Part shown: positions 46,620 through 55,301 of the stretch, in pieces
Numbering within the stretch: position 1 is the first letter of the stretch
Layout: the number at the start of each line of letters is the position of its first letter
Assembly (NCBI GenBank): GCA_964542645.1
Contig: CAZIUG010000015.1
Location: 558,001 to 622,000, forward strand
Length of the DNA: 64,000 bases
Direction: 5' to 3'
Source of the DNA: Moanibacter sp964542645
GTDB lineage: Bacteria; Verrucomicrobiota; Verrucomicrobiia; Opitutales; UBA2987
Program-made: the position numbers and the translations under genes
The notes under the pieces: generated by a model
Database searches by the model: none
What the model saw: only the letters and a program-made list of their open reading frames with translations
Told to the model about the DNA's origin: nothing

Positions 46620-47720
46620 TTATCGGAGCTTAAGGGTTGCGAGTCCAAAAAAGGCAAAAATGAGGGAGAGAATCCAGAATCGGACCACGACTTTAGATTC
46701 CGCCCATCCTTTTAATTCAAAATGATGATGCAATGGCGCCATTCGAAAGACACGTTTTTTTCGAGTTTTGAATGAAGCCACCTGAATAATAACTGATAAA
46801 GCTTCTATAACAAAGATTCCTCCGACTATCGCTAGAGTCATGGGTTGGTGAATCATCAGTGCAATAGCTCCGATTAGACCACCCAATGCAAGTGAACCAG
46901 TATCTCCCATAAATACCTCTGCTGGATGGGCGTTGAACCAAAGGAAAGCTAGGCTGGCACCCACCGTCGCTGCACACACCACTGCGAGTTCACCAGAACC
47001 TGAAACATTACTCACCAGAAGATAGTCAGCGATGATGGCGTGACCCGCAGCATATGCCATAATTGCGTAGACAAGAAAAACACTGATGGTACATCCGATC
47101 GCTAGGCCATCTATTCCGTCCGTCAGGTTGATCGCATTACTTGAACCGGCTAAAACGAGAAAGAAAAAAGCAGCGAGGAACCAGAACGGAGTATTATCAA
47201 ATAGGGGAGTCTTTAGAAAAGGAATCCAAATTTCAGCTGCCTTCGAAGAGGAGAGCTCGTGAGTCAATAGAAACCCCAACGCACATAGGGTGATAAAGGC
47301 TTGAGCGATTAATTTGATACTGCCAGGTATCCCGCGGCTGCTTTGTTGTTTCACTTTTTTTAAGTCGTCGATAAAGCCTACCAGAGTCAGCCCAGAATAA
47401 ACGAACAGGGCAACCAACACATATATGTTGGGCCGGGCCCAAAGCACTGTACTCACGGTAAGGGAGAGGAAAATCAACAAACCACCCATAGTAGGAGTAT
47501 TTCGCTTCTCAGCATGAAGCTCTGCTAACCTTCCGACTTCACTGGTACTTCTTAATTCCTGCGCCAAACCCAAACCTCTCAATCTAGCAAGAAGCCAAGG
47601 TCCAACCATGAAACCAATCATGAGAGCAGTCGCCGTCGCCAATACGCTGCGTAAGGTAATGTAACGAAAGAGCCGGAAAGGACCAAAAAGAGCCTCGTAA
47701 TCTGCCAGGTAACTCAGCAT
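46620..47720 (-). CDS. mraY: Phospho-MurNAc-pentapeptide transferase
   Basis: 366-residue membrane enzyme with ten helices; makes lipid I from UDP-MurNAc-pentapeptide and undecaprenyl phosphate. KRNTPTMGGLLIF, GFIDDLKKV with the Asp pair, NLTDGIDGLAIG, MGDTGSLALGG and APLHHHFELKGW are all intact. Its start overlaps the murF stop by seven bases. Confidence 0.96.
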   Translation of the reverse strand: MLSYLADYEALFGPFRLFRYITLRSVLATATALMIGFMVGPWLLARLRGLGLAQELRSTSEVGRLAELHAEKRNTPTMGGLLIFLSLTVSTVLWARPNIYVLVALFVYSGLTLVGFIDDLKKVKQQSSRGIPGSIKLIAQAFITLCALGFLLTHELSSSKAAEIWIPFLKTPLFDNTPFWFLAAFFFLVLAGSSNAINLTDGIDGLAIGCTISVFLVYAIMAYAAGHAIIADYLLVSNVSGSGELAVVCAATVGASLAFLWFNAHPAEVFMGDTGSLALGGLIGAIALMIHQPMTLAIVGGIFVIEALSVIIQVASFKTRKKRVFRMAPLHHHFELKGWAESKVVVRFWILSLIFAFFGLATLKLR

Positions 47721-49135
47721 GCCTCCTCCCCTCTGTCATCCATATCGCTGATTGATTCGGGCACCAATCTCTCCAGTTGAAAACTCCGGCTTCCCTTGAT
47801 GAAAACAGCGCCTCGGAAAAACGTCAGGATACCCCGAGCCCCTTCTACTGAATCCTTTAGCATAATCTGCGATTCCTGAGCCCCTGAGGCAAGCAACCCC
47901 TCCTTATACTGCTCGGATTCGTCTCCTATCAACACAACTCTATCTTCGCCTTTCAGAACGAGCTGTTCCCCGACCTCGCGATGAAACTGTGAGGAGAGTT
48001 CACCTAATTCCGCCATACCTCCAAGAATGTAAAGACGGGCCATCTCCGGTGGAGCGAAAAGATCGAACGCATCGAACGCATCCACCATTGAGGAGGGATT
48101 TGCGTTGTAACAATCAACATAGTAAAGTTGTTCTCCGCGAACTACGCCTTCACCTCTGAAAGGTGCAGGCTTCCACCTGCGTAGGCCCTCTCTAATCTCC
48201 GCATCGCTTCGTCCAAGAACTGTTGCAGCAACTATTGCCAGCGCTGCATTAGCCAACATCCCAGGACTAAAACAGGTTATGTCGAAGCGGCGTTGGGACA
48301 GAGGCGGCTGCCGAAGTTCAATCCGACATACACCCTTCGTTGGTGTATGTCGAAATTGAGTCCAATAGACTAACTTACCGTTAAGCTGTGGTATCGATTC
48401 CGAAAGAGCATTCGGAACCAAGATAATTGATGTGGCTAAAAAATCGTCAAAGTCGGAGAATCTTGCACAAGAACCAGGAAATATTACGTTTCCATCTGGG
48501 CGCGTGTAATTGCCTAGCTGAGCCTTTTCTGCAGCAATTTTTTCTATCGTGCCAAAATTACCAATGTGTGCCGGAGCTACTCCTGTGATAAGGCTCTCGT
48601 TGCTATCGATTAGCCTAGCTAGAAATTCAATCTCCCCGGGAGAGTTCGATCCGGCTTCCACAACAGCAAAGCGATGATGCAAGGGATCAATCTCCAAGAG
48701 TGTCAATGGCACTCCGATCTGATTGTTACTATTATCCCTTGTCCTATGAACATCTGTATCACCCAATAACTTCGCCAGTAATTCTTTAGTTGAAGTCTTG
48801 CCACAGCTTCCGGTAACACCGATAACCGGATGGGAAAATCCACGACGCCAGGTTGATGCGATCCTCTGGAGGGCACGCAAGGGGTCATCCACTTTCAGTT
48901 GAGGCAACCGAATCTGATTGTTGACCCTCGTAACTATTGCTCCCGAAGCACCCCGAAGACGTGCGGATTCCAGAAAATCATGCCCGTCTCGGCTATCGGT
49001 CTTGAGTGCGACAAAAAGATCATCATTTTTTAGCTTTCGGGTATCAATCGAGAATCCCGATACTCTTTTCGGACGGCCCTGAACCCAACGTCCTAAAGCC
49101 CATTCTCTCAACCTATCTGTATCAAACTCGGGCAT
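47714..49135 (-). CDS. murF: UDP-MurNAc-tripeptide-D-Ala-D-Ala ligase
   Basis: 473 residues. Adds D-Ala-D-Ala to finish the pentapeptide. The ATP loop is VTGSCGKTSTKELL (usually GSSGKT), then TRDNSNNQIGVPLTLL, EAGSNSPGEI, APAHIGNFG and DCYNANPSSM. The order murE-murF-mraY-murD is standard. A 175-base gap to murE upstream holds nothing recognisable. Confidence 0.95.
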   Translation of the reverse strand: MPEFDTDRLREWALGRWVQGRPKRVSGFSIDTRKLKNDDLFVALKTDSRDGHDFLESARLRGASGAIVTRVNNQIRLPQLKVDDPLRALQRIASTWRRGFSHPVIGVTGSCGKTSTKELLAKLLGDTDVHRTRDNSNNQIGVPLTLLEIDPLHHRFAVVEAGSNSPGEIEFLARLIDSNESLITGVAPAHIGNFGTIEKIAAEKAQLGNYTRPDGNVIFPGSCARFSDFDDFLATSIILVPNALSESIPQLNGKLVYWTQFRHTPTKGVCRIELRQPPLSQRRFDITCFSPGMLANAALAIVAATVLGRSDAEIREGLRRWKPAPFRGEGVVRGEQLYYVDCYNANPSSMVDAFDAFDLFAPPEMARLYILGGMAELGELSSQFHREVGEQLVLKGEDRVVLIGDESEQYKEGLLASGAQESQIMLKDSVEGARGILTFFRGAVFIKGSRSFQLERLVPESISDMDDRGEEAC

Positions 49136-49310
49136 ATTCGGTGTTCAAATTTCAGTGTCTATAACTCAATGTTTTCCGGAATCTTCGAGCTAGGCCCTCC
49201 CTTAGGAGAGCCCTCGTAGAGTGGAATGAGACGTTTTTCTCTAATGGGAAATCTGTCATGTCTTGAAATCTCAGCCTATCCTCGCCTAGTAGTTTCCATT
49301 TTTTTCGGTC

Positions 49311-50846
49311 CTAACCCCAGTTTCTCGTAGCTTTCACTAATTCTAAGGCCACCACACTATCGTTGAAAGGTACTGTCGAATCGCTCAATTCCTGAAAAGT
49401 CTCATGCCCTTTGCCCGCAATCAGAAGAGAATCCCCTTGCTCTGCCTCCCCGATTGCGAGACGGATTGCCTCGCGCCGATCCTCCACGAATTTAATCTGG
49501 TCCTCTTGGTCGACACCTTTCTGCATATCAGAAAATATGTCCCCAATAAATTCACTCCGAGAATTATCAGAAGTAGCCCACGATCGATCACTATTTCTGA
49601 TAACTGCACGAGTCATCAGCGGGCGTTTTGCCCGATCTCGGTCCCCTCCACACCCGAAAACAACCATAACTTTGCCTTTGGTGATAGTCCGCAACATCCC
49701 CAGCACATTGGTGAGGGCATCATGGGTGTGGGCGTAGTCAATTAATACATTGTAGGGCTGTCCCGCATCAACCCGCTCTAGCCTGCCTGGAACACCTGGA
49801 AAATAGGCCAGCCGGTCAGCCAGCAGCTCAAGATCGTACCCTAGAGCGTAACAAACCCCCAAAGAAGCTAGGCAGTTATTCAAGTTAAAACGTCCTAGGA
49901 GTGAAGTGCTGACTCTTTTTTCTCCTTCCGGCCAACATAGGGTAAACTGGCATCCGCGGTCATTGAACTCCACTTCTTTAGCTTTCAAGTCAGCTCCCGT
50001 ATCATCTCCAACTCGAATCACCTGTATATCATCGGGTATATCTTTGACTAATTTTTTGCCGTAGGGATCGTCGATATTAACCACCGCGATTTCAGGAACT
50101 CTGCCAATACCGCCGTTGAAAAGACGTCGTTTTACCTCGAAATAACCATCCATGGAAGAGTGGTAATCGATGTGATCCCGTGTGAGATTGAGGAATACAC
50201 TGACACGAAATCCGATTCCATCGACCCGTCGTTGATCGATACCGTGTGAGCTCACCTCGAGAATACCGTAACGACAGCCCGACTTTCGCATCTGGTCTAA
50301 CATAGAGTGCATCTCAATCGGATCAGGCGTGGTTTGACTCGAAGGTATCGTTCGGCTCCCTAGGTAATATTTTATGGTTCCTATTATTCCCGATTCCTCC
50401 TGGGCTTCCCGCAAAAGAAAGCTGACTAGAAAAGAAACCGTGGTCTTGCCATTTGTTCCTGTAATTCCGACTAGCTCCAGATCTTCCTCCGGGAAACCGG
50501 AGAAGCGACGAGCTACTTCTGCCATTACTTTTCTGATGTCACCTACCTCAATAACAGAAACGTTACCAAACTGCTTTACCGTGTCCTCTGTTACAATTGC
50601 CCGCGCCCCACGTTCGATCGCCTCTTGGATAAATAAATTTCCATTCGTTCGCATTCCCTTGATAGCGAAAAACAAGGAGTCTGGTCCTGTTTTTCGGCTG
50701 TCCATGCTAATTCCTTCTACAACCGTATCCCAATTGCCAAAAAAGGAACGCACCGGCAGATCCCTGAATAAGGTCTTCAGATCTCTAGTAATCGATCGCG
50801 AGCCATCTCTTCCCGCTAAGGCTCCTCTGAAGGACACGCAGTTCAA
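49311..50846 (-). CDS. murE: UDP-MurNAc-L-Ala-D-Glu-2,6-diaminopimelate ligase
   Basis: About 511 residues. Adds the third residue of the stem peptide. SMDSRKTGPDSLFFAIKG opens the N-domain, GITGTNGKTTVSFL is the ATP loop, LNLTRDHIDYH and KRRLF (carbamylated Lys) the centre, and ATSDNSRSE stands where meso-DAP enzymes have DNPR; the Arg is kept, the Pro is Ser. DAP is still the likely substrate. I start at TTG 50846, which overlaps the ftsI stop as TTGA and has GGAAGGGGG upstream; TTG 50864 and GTG 50837 are alternatives. Confidence 0.92.
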   Translation of the reverse strand: MNCVSFRGALAGRDGSRSITRDLKTLFRDLPVRSFFGNWDTVVEGISMDSRKTGPDSLFFAIKGMRTNGNLFIQEAIERGARAIVTEDTVKQFGNVSVIEVGDIRKVMAEVARRFSGFPEEDLELVGITGTNGKTTVSFLVSFLLREAQEESGIIGTIKYYLGSRTIPSSQTTPDPIEMHSMLDQMRKSGCRYGILEVSSHGIDQRRVDGIGFRVSVFLNLTRDHIDYHSSMDGYFEVKRRLFNGGIGRVPEIAVVNIDDPYGKKLVKDIPDDIQVIRVGDDTGADLKAKEVEFNDRGCQFTLCWPEGEKRVSTSLLGRFNLNNCLASLGVCYALGYDLELLADRLAYFPGVPGRLERVDAGQPYNVLIDYAHTHDALTNVLGMLRTITKGKVMVVFGCGGDRDRAKRPLMTRAVIRNSDRSWATSDNSRSEFIGDIFSDMQKGVDQEDQIKFVEDRREAIRLAIGEAEQGDSLLIAGKGHETFQELSDSTVPFNDSVVALELVKATRNWG

Positions 50847-52627
50847 TCCATTGCCCCCTTCCAAACGTACAGTTCCTTTGTTCTCGTTTCGGGCTTAATC
50901 CCATAGTATCGGATAAGACTCTCCGCCAAGGATCTAAAACATGGCGCTGCTATGCGGCCACCGTAGGCCACTCCTCGAACCTCAGGTTCATCAATGATCA
51001 CGCTGATCAAAAATCTAGGGTTACGGGCTGGAAAAAACCCGATAAAAGAGGCAATATGGTGTTTAGGAGAATAACGACCGTTGACAATCTTGCGCGCTGT
51101 ACCCGTTTTCCCTGCTACATCGTATCCCTTAATCGCTGCCTTTGATGCAGTCCCTTCAGGAGAAACGGCTTTTTGCAACACTTCTCTCATCGTCCAGGCA
51201 GTTGCTTCACTGATGACACGCCTCCGCGCTTTCGGTTCGTAGTGCACCACAGTATTCCCCGCGTTGTCAAAAACACGTCTCAAAAGCTGGGGAGCCATGA
51301 GAATTCCGCCGTTTGCAATCACCGACATCGCAAAGTGCATCTGTAACACTGTTACACCGACGGCATGACCGATCGGAAGCCGGCTGATTGTCAAACCATC
51401 CCAATCGTTTACCGGATGCAGGAGACCTCTAACCTCACCACCGAGCCGAATATTTGTTTCTTCACCAAATCCAAACGAAGAAGCGTAACGCCGTAGCCCC
51501 TTTTTACCTAAAAGCATTCCGAGTTGCGCAGCTCCCCGATTGCTTGATTTAGAGATGATTTCCCTAACCGTTAGGAAATCGAAAGGATGGTCGTCAACTG
51601 GGAGTTGCACCATCTTTCCCTGAAAACGGACTGCGTTTATGCTACAGTCTAACCTCGTATCAGGACCCACAATCCCTTCATTCAAGACACCGCTTGCAGT
51701 CACAATTTTGAAGGTGGAACCCGGTTCAAAAATATCCGTAAGAGCCCGATTGCGATGACTTCCGATTGGATACTTCCAAAATCGATTGAGATCATATGTA
51801 GGTGTATTGGCCATAGCCACGATACGACCTGTAGGAGGCTCACTTACAATAATGGTTGCAGCATTCGGACTATAAGTTTCTACGAGGATTCCAATCTCTT
51901 CTTCGACTATGTGTTGGACAAATGAATCTATCGTGGTTTCAAGGTTAAGCCCATCTCTCGGGAATACCTCTCTGGATCTAAAATGGGGCAATTCACGCCT
52001 ACGTCCATCACGTTCCGTCTCCCTCCACCCATCCTGGCCTCGAAGATAAAAATCCATCTGTTTTTCAAGTCCGATCGTCGCAAGGCCTTCCCAGTTGACA
52101 AAGCCGACCACGTGGGCGGCCAGCTCTTTACCCGGATAAAACCGTTGGAATTTCCGATTTCCGTAAAGACCGCTAATTCCGAGCTTCATAACTTCCTTGT
52201 AACGCGCCTCATCGATCCCTTCGGCTAACTTTCTCCACCTTACCTTAGCGCCCTTCTCCGATCTTTTCAGTTGTTTGTCCCCTCGAGCTCTCTCGAATTT
52301 ACTGAGCAGTTCGTCAGTGGAAACACCAGTGATATTAGAAAGGCTCGGAATTTTTGTGGTATCTAGGGGATCCATCCAATGGGGATCGATCCCTAATTCT
52401 ACCGTGGAACGTGTAGCAGCTAGAACATTCCCTCTGACATCGTAAATGGCACCCCTCCGGGCCGGCAACACTGTCACATCAGTCCGGCTCCGTTCAATCA
52501 TTGAAACGAGCCTCTCCCTATCTAGGACATGCAGGTAATAAAGGCGCCCTATGATACCCAGAAAGCACCCTAAGATTCCAAAGATTACCAACCTTATCCT
52601 CCAATCAGATGGATAGACTCCGTTCAC
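50843..52627 (-). CDS. ftsI: Septal peptidoglycan transpeptidase (class B PBP)
   Basis: 594 residues. One N-terminal membrane helix (LVIFGILGCFLGIIGRLYYL), a pedestal domain with RRGAIYDVRGNVLA, and the transpeptidase domain with active-site motifs EPGSTFK, SSN in SKSSNRG and KTGT in GKTGTARK. It crosslinks septal wall with FtsW. There is no C-terminal PASTA domain. GTG start overlaps the ftsL stop as GTGA. Confidence 0.95.
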   Translation of the reverse strand: MNGVYPSDWRIRLVIFGILGCFLGIIGRLYYLHVLDRERLVSMIERSRTDVTVLPARRGAIYDVRGNVLAATRSTVELGIDPHWMDPLDTTKIPSLSNITGVSTDELLSKFERARGDKQLKRSEKGAKVRWRKLAEGIDEARYKEVMKLGISGLYGNRKFQRFYPGKELAAHVVGFVNWEGLATIGLEKQMDFYLRGQDGWRETERDGRRRELPHFRSREVFPRDGLNLETTIDSFVQHIVEEEIGILVETYSPNAATIIVSEPPTGRIVAMANTPTYDLNRFWKYPIGSHRNRALTDIFEPGSTFKIVTASGVLNEGIVGPDTRLDCSINAVRFQGKMVQLPVDDHPFDFLTVREIISKSSNRGAAQLGMLLGKKGLRRYASSFGFGEETNIRLGGEVRGLLHPVNDWDGLTISRLPIGHAVGVTVLQMHFAMSVIANGGILMAPQLLRRVFDNAGNTVVHYEPKARRRVISEATAWTMREVLQKAVSPEGTASKAAIKGYDVAGKTGTARKIVNGRYSPKHHIASFIGFFPARNPRFLISVIIDEPEVRGVAYGGRIAAPCFRSLAESLIRYYGIKPETRTKELYVWKGAMD

Positions 52628-53052
52628 TTCCCAATCTCCTTTCTCGCCCTCAATTCGATCAAAGCAACATCGAAGCTCACATCTCCTGTTTTCCTACCAG
52701 GTTTTCTAATCGGATGAATCAAATTTTCTTCATGCAATATATAGAACGTTTGATCCTCAACTGGCCATGCCAACTCAAGTCCAAACTTTTCGTTCAGTTT
52801 CCTGAGGTGTTCCGGTTGATGCATAGAAGCCGTCTCCGCATTCAAATCCTGGATTCTTATCTTCAGTACTTCTCGTTTCCGTTCATGTTCAGCACTACGT
52901 AGGGCAGACTCTGATATTTGCCGACGTTGCCAGACCACGATTAGTCCACAGCCAATTGCAACCATCAAAGTCAAAACTACTAGGATCAGGGTCCGGTAGA
53001 AGAACAAGCTGGTTTCCTCCCGACCCAACTCCTGCTTTGTACCCTTGTCCAT
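52624..53052 (-). CDS. ftsL: FtsL-like division protein
   Basis: 142 residues. Short cytoplasmic start, one membrane helix (LILVVLTLMVAIGCGLIVVW), then a coiled coil (about 50-85) and a short tail. Sequence similarity to known FtsL is weak, as usual, but topology and place between rsmH and ftsI decide the call. It would bridge FtsQ and FtsWI. Confidence 0.8.
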   Translation of the reverse strand: MDKGTKQELGREETSLFFYRTLILVVLTLMVAIGCGLIVVWQRRQISESALRSAEHERKREVLKIRIQDLNAETASMHQPEHLRKLNEKFGLELAWPVEDQTFYILHEENLIHPIRKPGRKTGDVSFDVALIELRARKEIGK

Positions 53053-53080
53053 TGATTTACTATTCGGAATAGATCGTTAA

Positions 53081-53124
53081 ATTATATAGCCTATTTATTA
53101 TAAAATTCTTATGTTTATTAAGAA
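53081..53124 (-). promoter_or_regulatory. AT-rich block before ftsL, possible internal promoter
   Basis: The 152-base gap between rsmH and ftsL is far richer in A and T than its surroundings. On the minus strand it has two exact TATAAT hexamers (53102-53097 and 53086-53081) and, just upstream, a TTCTTA/TAAGAA inverted repeat (53124-53106). No matching -35 TTGACA was found at ideal spacing, so this is tentative. Confidence 0.35.
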
Positions 53125-53204
53125 CTAAACAGATGTGACCTTCTCGAGTCCGGTTGACTTTCATTTTACTCCTATCGTCCCAAAAATCCATTTTAACGAA
53201 ATCG

Positions 53205-54128
53205 TTAGGCCTTCTTTCTGACAGCCCGAAGTCGAGCAGATCTACTTTTGGGATTACTCTGCTTTTCCTCTGCTGAACCTCTGATTGGTTTTTTGGTTAG
53301 AAGCTCAGCCCTTTTTTCTTTTAGCTGCCGAGGCGTGGAATCACCCCTATGCTCAGCAAAGCCAGCTAATCCTCGAAAGTATCGCTTCACAATCCGATCC
53401 TCAAGAGAATGAAAACTGATCACCGCCAACACCCCGTTTTGCCCGAGCATGGCAAAGATCTCGGGTAGCGTCGTCCGTAGATTCTCTAGTTCACCGTTAA
53501 CCGCGATTCTAATCCCTTGAAATGTCTGAGTAGCCGGATGGATCCAGGTTCTCCCTCGTCTCCCAGACCCTCCAACCGCTCTACCCACTAACTCCGCGAG
53601 CTTTAGCGTATCTCCCAAGATTCCCGTGCCCCTCGCCCCCACAATCGCGTTAACCACTCGACGCCAATGTCGCTCCTGTCCGTACTCCCGAACTGCCCTC
53701 TCCAACTCACCTCTATTACTTTGTTCCAGGAACTCACTAGCTGAAATACCCTTTCTTGGATTGAAACGCATATCAACCGGACCTGATTTCTGGAAGGAGA
53801 AGCCCCGTTCCGCTTTGTCGAGTTGATAAGTGGATACTCCTAAATCCAGAATCGCTCCGGCAAAGCCCGACTCTGATAGATTAGCAACCTCGCTAAAATT
53901 CATATCATGGAAACGAAATCGATATCCGAATTCAGTCCATAGGGTTTTCGATCGCTCTCTTGCCTCTGGATCACAATCCAAGGCTACAACTTCCGTTTCC
54001 GGGGAAACCTCCAGTAGCGCTCGAGCCAGTCCACCTCCTCCGAAAGTAGCATCTAGGTAACAATCTCCTCTAGACGGCTTAAATAGGTCCAAAACCTCTT
54101 CCAGGAGCACTGGAATGTGTTCCGCCAT
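53205..54128 (-). CDS. rsmH: 16S rRNA (cytosine1402-N4)-methyltransferase
   Basis: 307 residues. EHIPVLLEEVL at the start, SAM loop DATFGGGGLARALL (family usually has His where this has Leu), DLGVSTYQLD, GFSFQKSGPVDMRFN, QTFQGIRIAVNGEL and VISFHSLEDRIVKRYF are diagnostic. ATG 54128 fits the family start; the frame runs 15 codons further. It follows mraZ as usual, but 241 bases away, with a small ORF between. Confidence 0.93.
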   Translation of the reverse strand: MAEHIPVLLEEVLDLFKPSRGDCYLDATFGGGGLARALLEVSPETEVVALDCDPEARERSKTLWTEFGYRFRFHDMNFSEVANLSESGFAGAILDLGVSTYQLDKAERGFSFQKSGPVDMRFNPRKGISASEFLEQSNRGELERAVREYGQERHWRRVVNAIVGARGTGILGDTLKLAELVGRAVGGSGRRGRTWIHPATQTFQGIRIAVNGELENLRTTLPEIFAMLGQNGVLAVISFHSLEDRIVKRYFRGLAGFAEHRGDSTPRQLKEKRAELLTKKPIRGSAEEKQSNPKSRSARLRAVRKKA

Positions 54129-54147
54129 TATCCGTTTAATCCTTAAC

Positions 54148-54366
54148 TCAGCGACTGTGAAGAACATTAACAAGCGCTCGACGCATCCTCGCTGCGTCTT
54201 CAGTAGTCCTCCGGCGTTTCTTGGATTGTCCCTTCCGGGATAGCGGAATCCCAGGTAGATCTCCTTTCATGTAGCCTACCTCCCAGTCGGAACAGTGTCG
54301 CGGCTCTCCGTCCCGAAGTATCCCATTCAGCACTAATCTCTTTCCGATATTCAGAAAATCTCTCAT
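54148..54366 (-). CDS. Small basic hypothetical protein between mraZ and rsmH
   Basis: 72 residues, starting with ATG three bases after the mraZ stop, which suggests coupled translation. The second half is strongly basic (SRKGQSKKRRRTTEDAARMRR), as in nucleic-acid-binding tails. No family recognised. It could also be a chance frame in a long spacer. Confidence 0.4.
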   Translation of the reverse strand: MRDFLNIGKRLVLNGILRDGEPRHCSDWEVGYMKGDLPGIPLSRKGQSKKRRRTTEDAARMRRALVNVLHSR

Positions 54367-54369
54367 CCG

Positions 54370-54819
54370 TCAGATCCCAAATTCCCGCATTGCCGACAAC
54401 AAATCGAATTCTTCTCCTGCCTGATCCTGATACAGCTTTTCGTTCCAAATATTGAAACTCTCGCCCAGGCCAACCAATACCACCTCTTTCGTTAACCCAG
54501 CTAGTCGGATTAGAGCACCATGCAGCTTAATCCTTCCCTGCGAATCACATCCAAACTGGTGAGCCTTCCCAAACAGCCGCCTTAGTATCCCTTGTCCCTG
54601 CCGATCACTCTCTGCAATTCTACGGATTCGTTCCCGGAATTCCGTAATCTTCTTTGGAGGATAAACTGCAATGTACCCATCTGGATGCCACCAGCCTACA
54701 TAGATGTCACCGTCATCCCCCAGAAATCGCCATTTAGACGGTATTGTCACCCGGTTTTTACCGTCCAGATTATGCCGGTACTCCCCTACATAAAACGGCT
54801 CTGTTTCAATTCCAGCCAT
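54370..54819 (-). CDS. mraZ: Transcriptional regulator MraZ
   Basis: 149 residues, two SpoVT-AbrB-like domains: FYVGEYRHNLDGKNRVTIPSKWR and FGCDSQGRIKLHGALIRLAGL, each with the DxxxR motif. MraZ forms a ring that binds repeats in front of the dcw cluster and represses it. The open frame extends to 54882, but a strong promoter occupies 54853-54882, so the start must be ATG 54819, about 27 bases after the predicted transcript start. It heads the whole division and wall cluster. Confidence 0.92.
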   Translation of the reverse strand: MAGIETEPFYVGEYRHNLDGKNRVTIPSKWRFLGDDGDIYVGWWHPDGYIAVYPPKKITEFRERIRRIAESDRQGQGILRRLFGKAHQFGCDSQGRIKLHGALIRLAGLTKEVVLVGLGESFNIWNEKLYQDQAGEEFDLLSAMREFGI

Positions 54820-54852
54820 ACCTCGTGCTGTACAACAACAACATTTCCTGAC

Positions 54853-54882
54853 ATTATTTGACATTTTAACCCACAATGTCAA
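54853..54882 (-). promoter_or_regulatory. dcw promoter with operator-like repeats
   Basis: Minus strand: -35 TTGACA (54882-54877), 18-base spacer, -10 AATAAT (54858-54853), one mismatch to consensus. The same bases form a perfect inverted repeat, TTGACATT (54858-54865) and AATGTCAA (54875-54882), nine bases apart. With a further TGACATT at 54849-54855 there are three copies of the 7-mer, two direct at a 10-bp period. A single TGGG lies in the spacer. A natural site for MraZ self-control. Confidence 0.65.
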
Positions 54883-55013
54883 GTGATTTGCTTGAGAATG
54901 TTGTTCACAACTTGCTCAAAGCCTTTGAGTTACGAAATGCTGACGTTCCTAAAGAAGTTAAGCTCTACACCGAAGTGTATCTCTCCAAAGAAGAAGCAAT
55001 TCAGGCAGAGTGA
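54876..55013 (+). CDS. Possible 45-residue microprotein divergent from mraZ
   Basis: ATG 54876 to TGA 55011. The sequence starts MSSDLLENVVHNLLKAFELR and continues with charged, helix-like, protein-like composition (VPKEVKLYTEVYLSKEEA). Its ATG lies inside the mraZ -35 region, so its expression would be tied to dcw control. No good ribosome-binding site is visible, which argues for leaderless translation or against the gene. Family not recognised. Confidence 0.38.
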   Translation: MSSDLLENVVHNLLKAFELRNADVPKEVKLYTEVYLSKEEAIQAE

Positions 55014-55301
55014 AACTTTTACGGACTAATCCCGAACCTATCTGGGTTTGTATGATCCGCAGTAGGAACTCTTAAAATTCAACTCAATAATTTCCAATGT
55101 TATCTTCTCTAGATAACAAACGAAGTTTATAGTTCGACCTGCCAATTTTTTTACCTAAACTTCTTTGGATAACACTTATCCGCTGAAGAAAGGAACCAGC
55201 TAAGTTTTGAAAATATAGGTTTTCGCTCGAGACTAGTACTTGAGAGCAATTGAATCCAACATCACAATATTCAGCTTTAAACTCGTTAAGCAAGGTCTTC
55301 T

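Noticed and set aside
54820..54882. Upstream starts for mraZ
   Set aside because: They lie within or upstream of the predicted -10/-35 promoter, so they would not be in the transcript.
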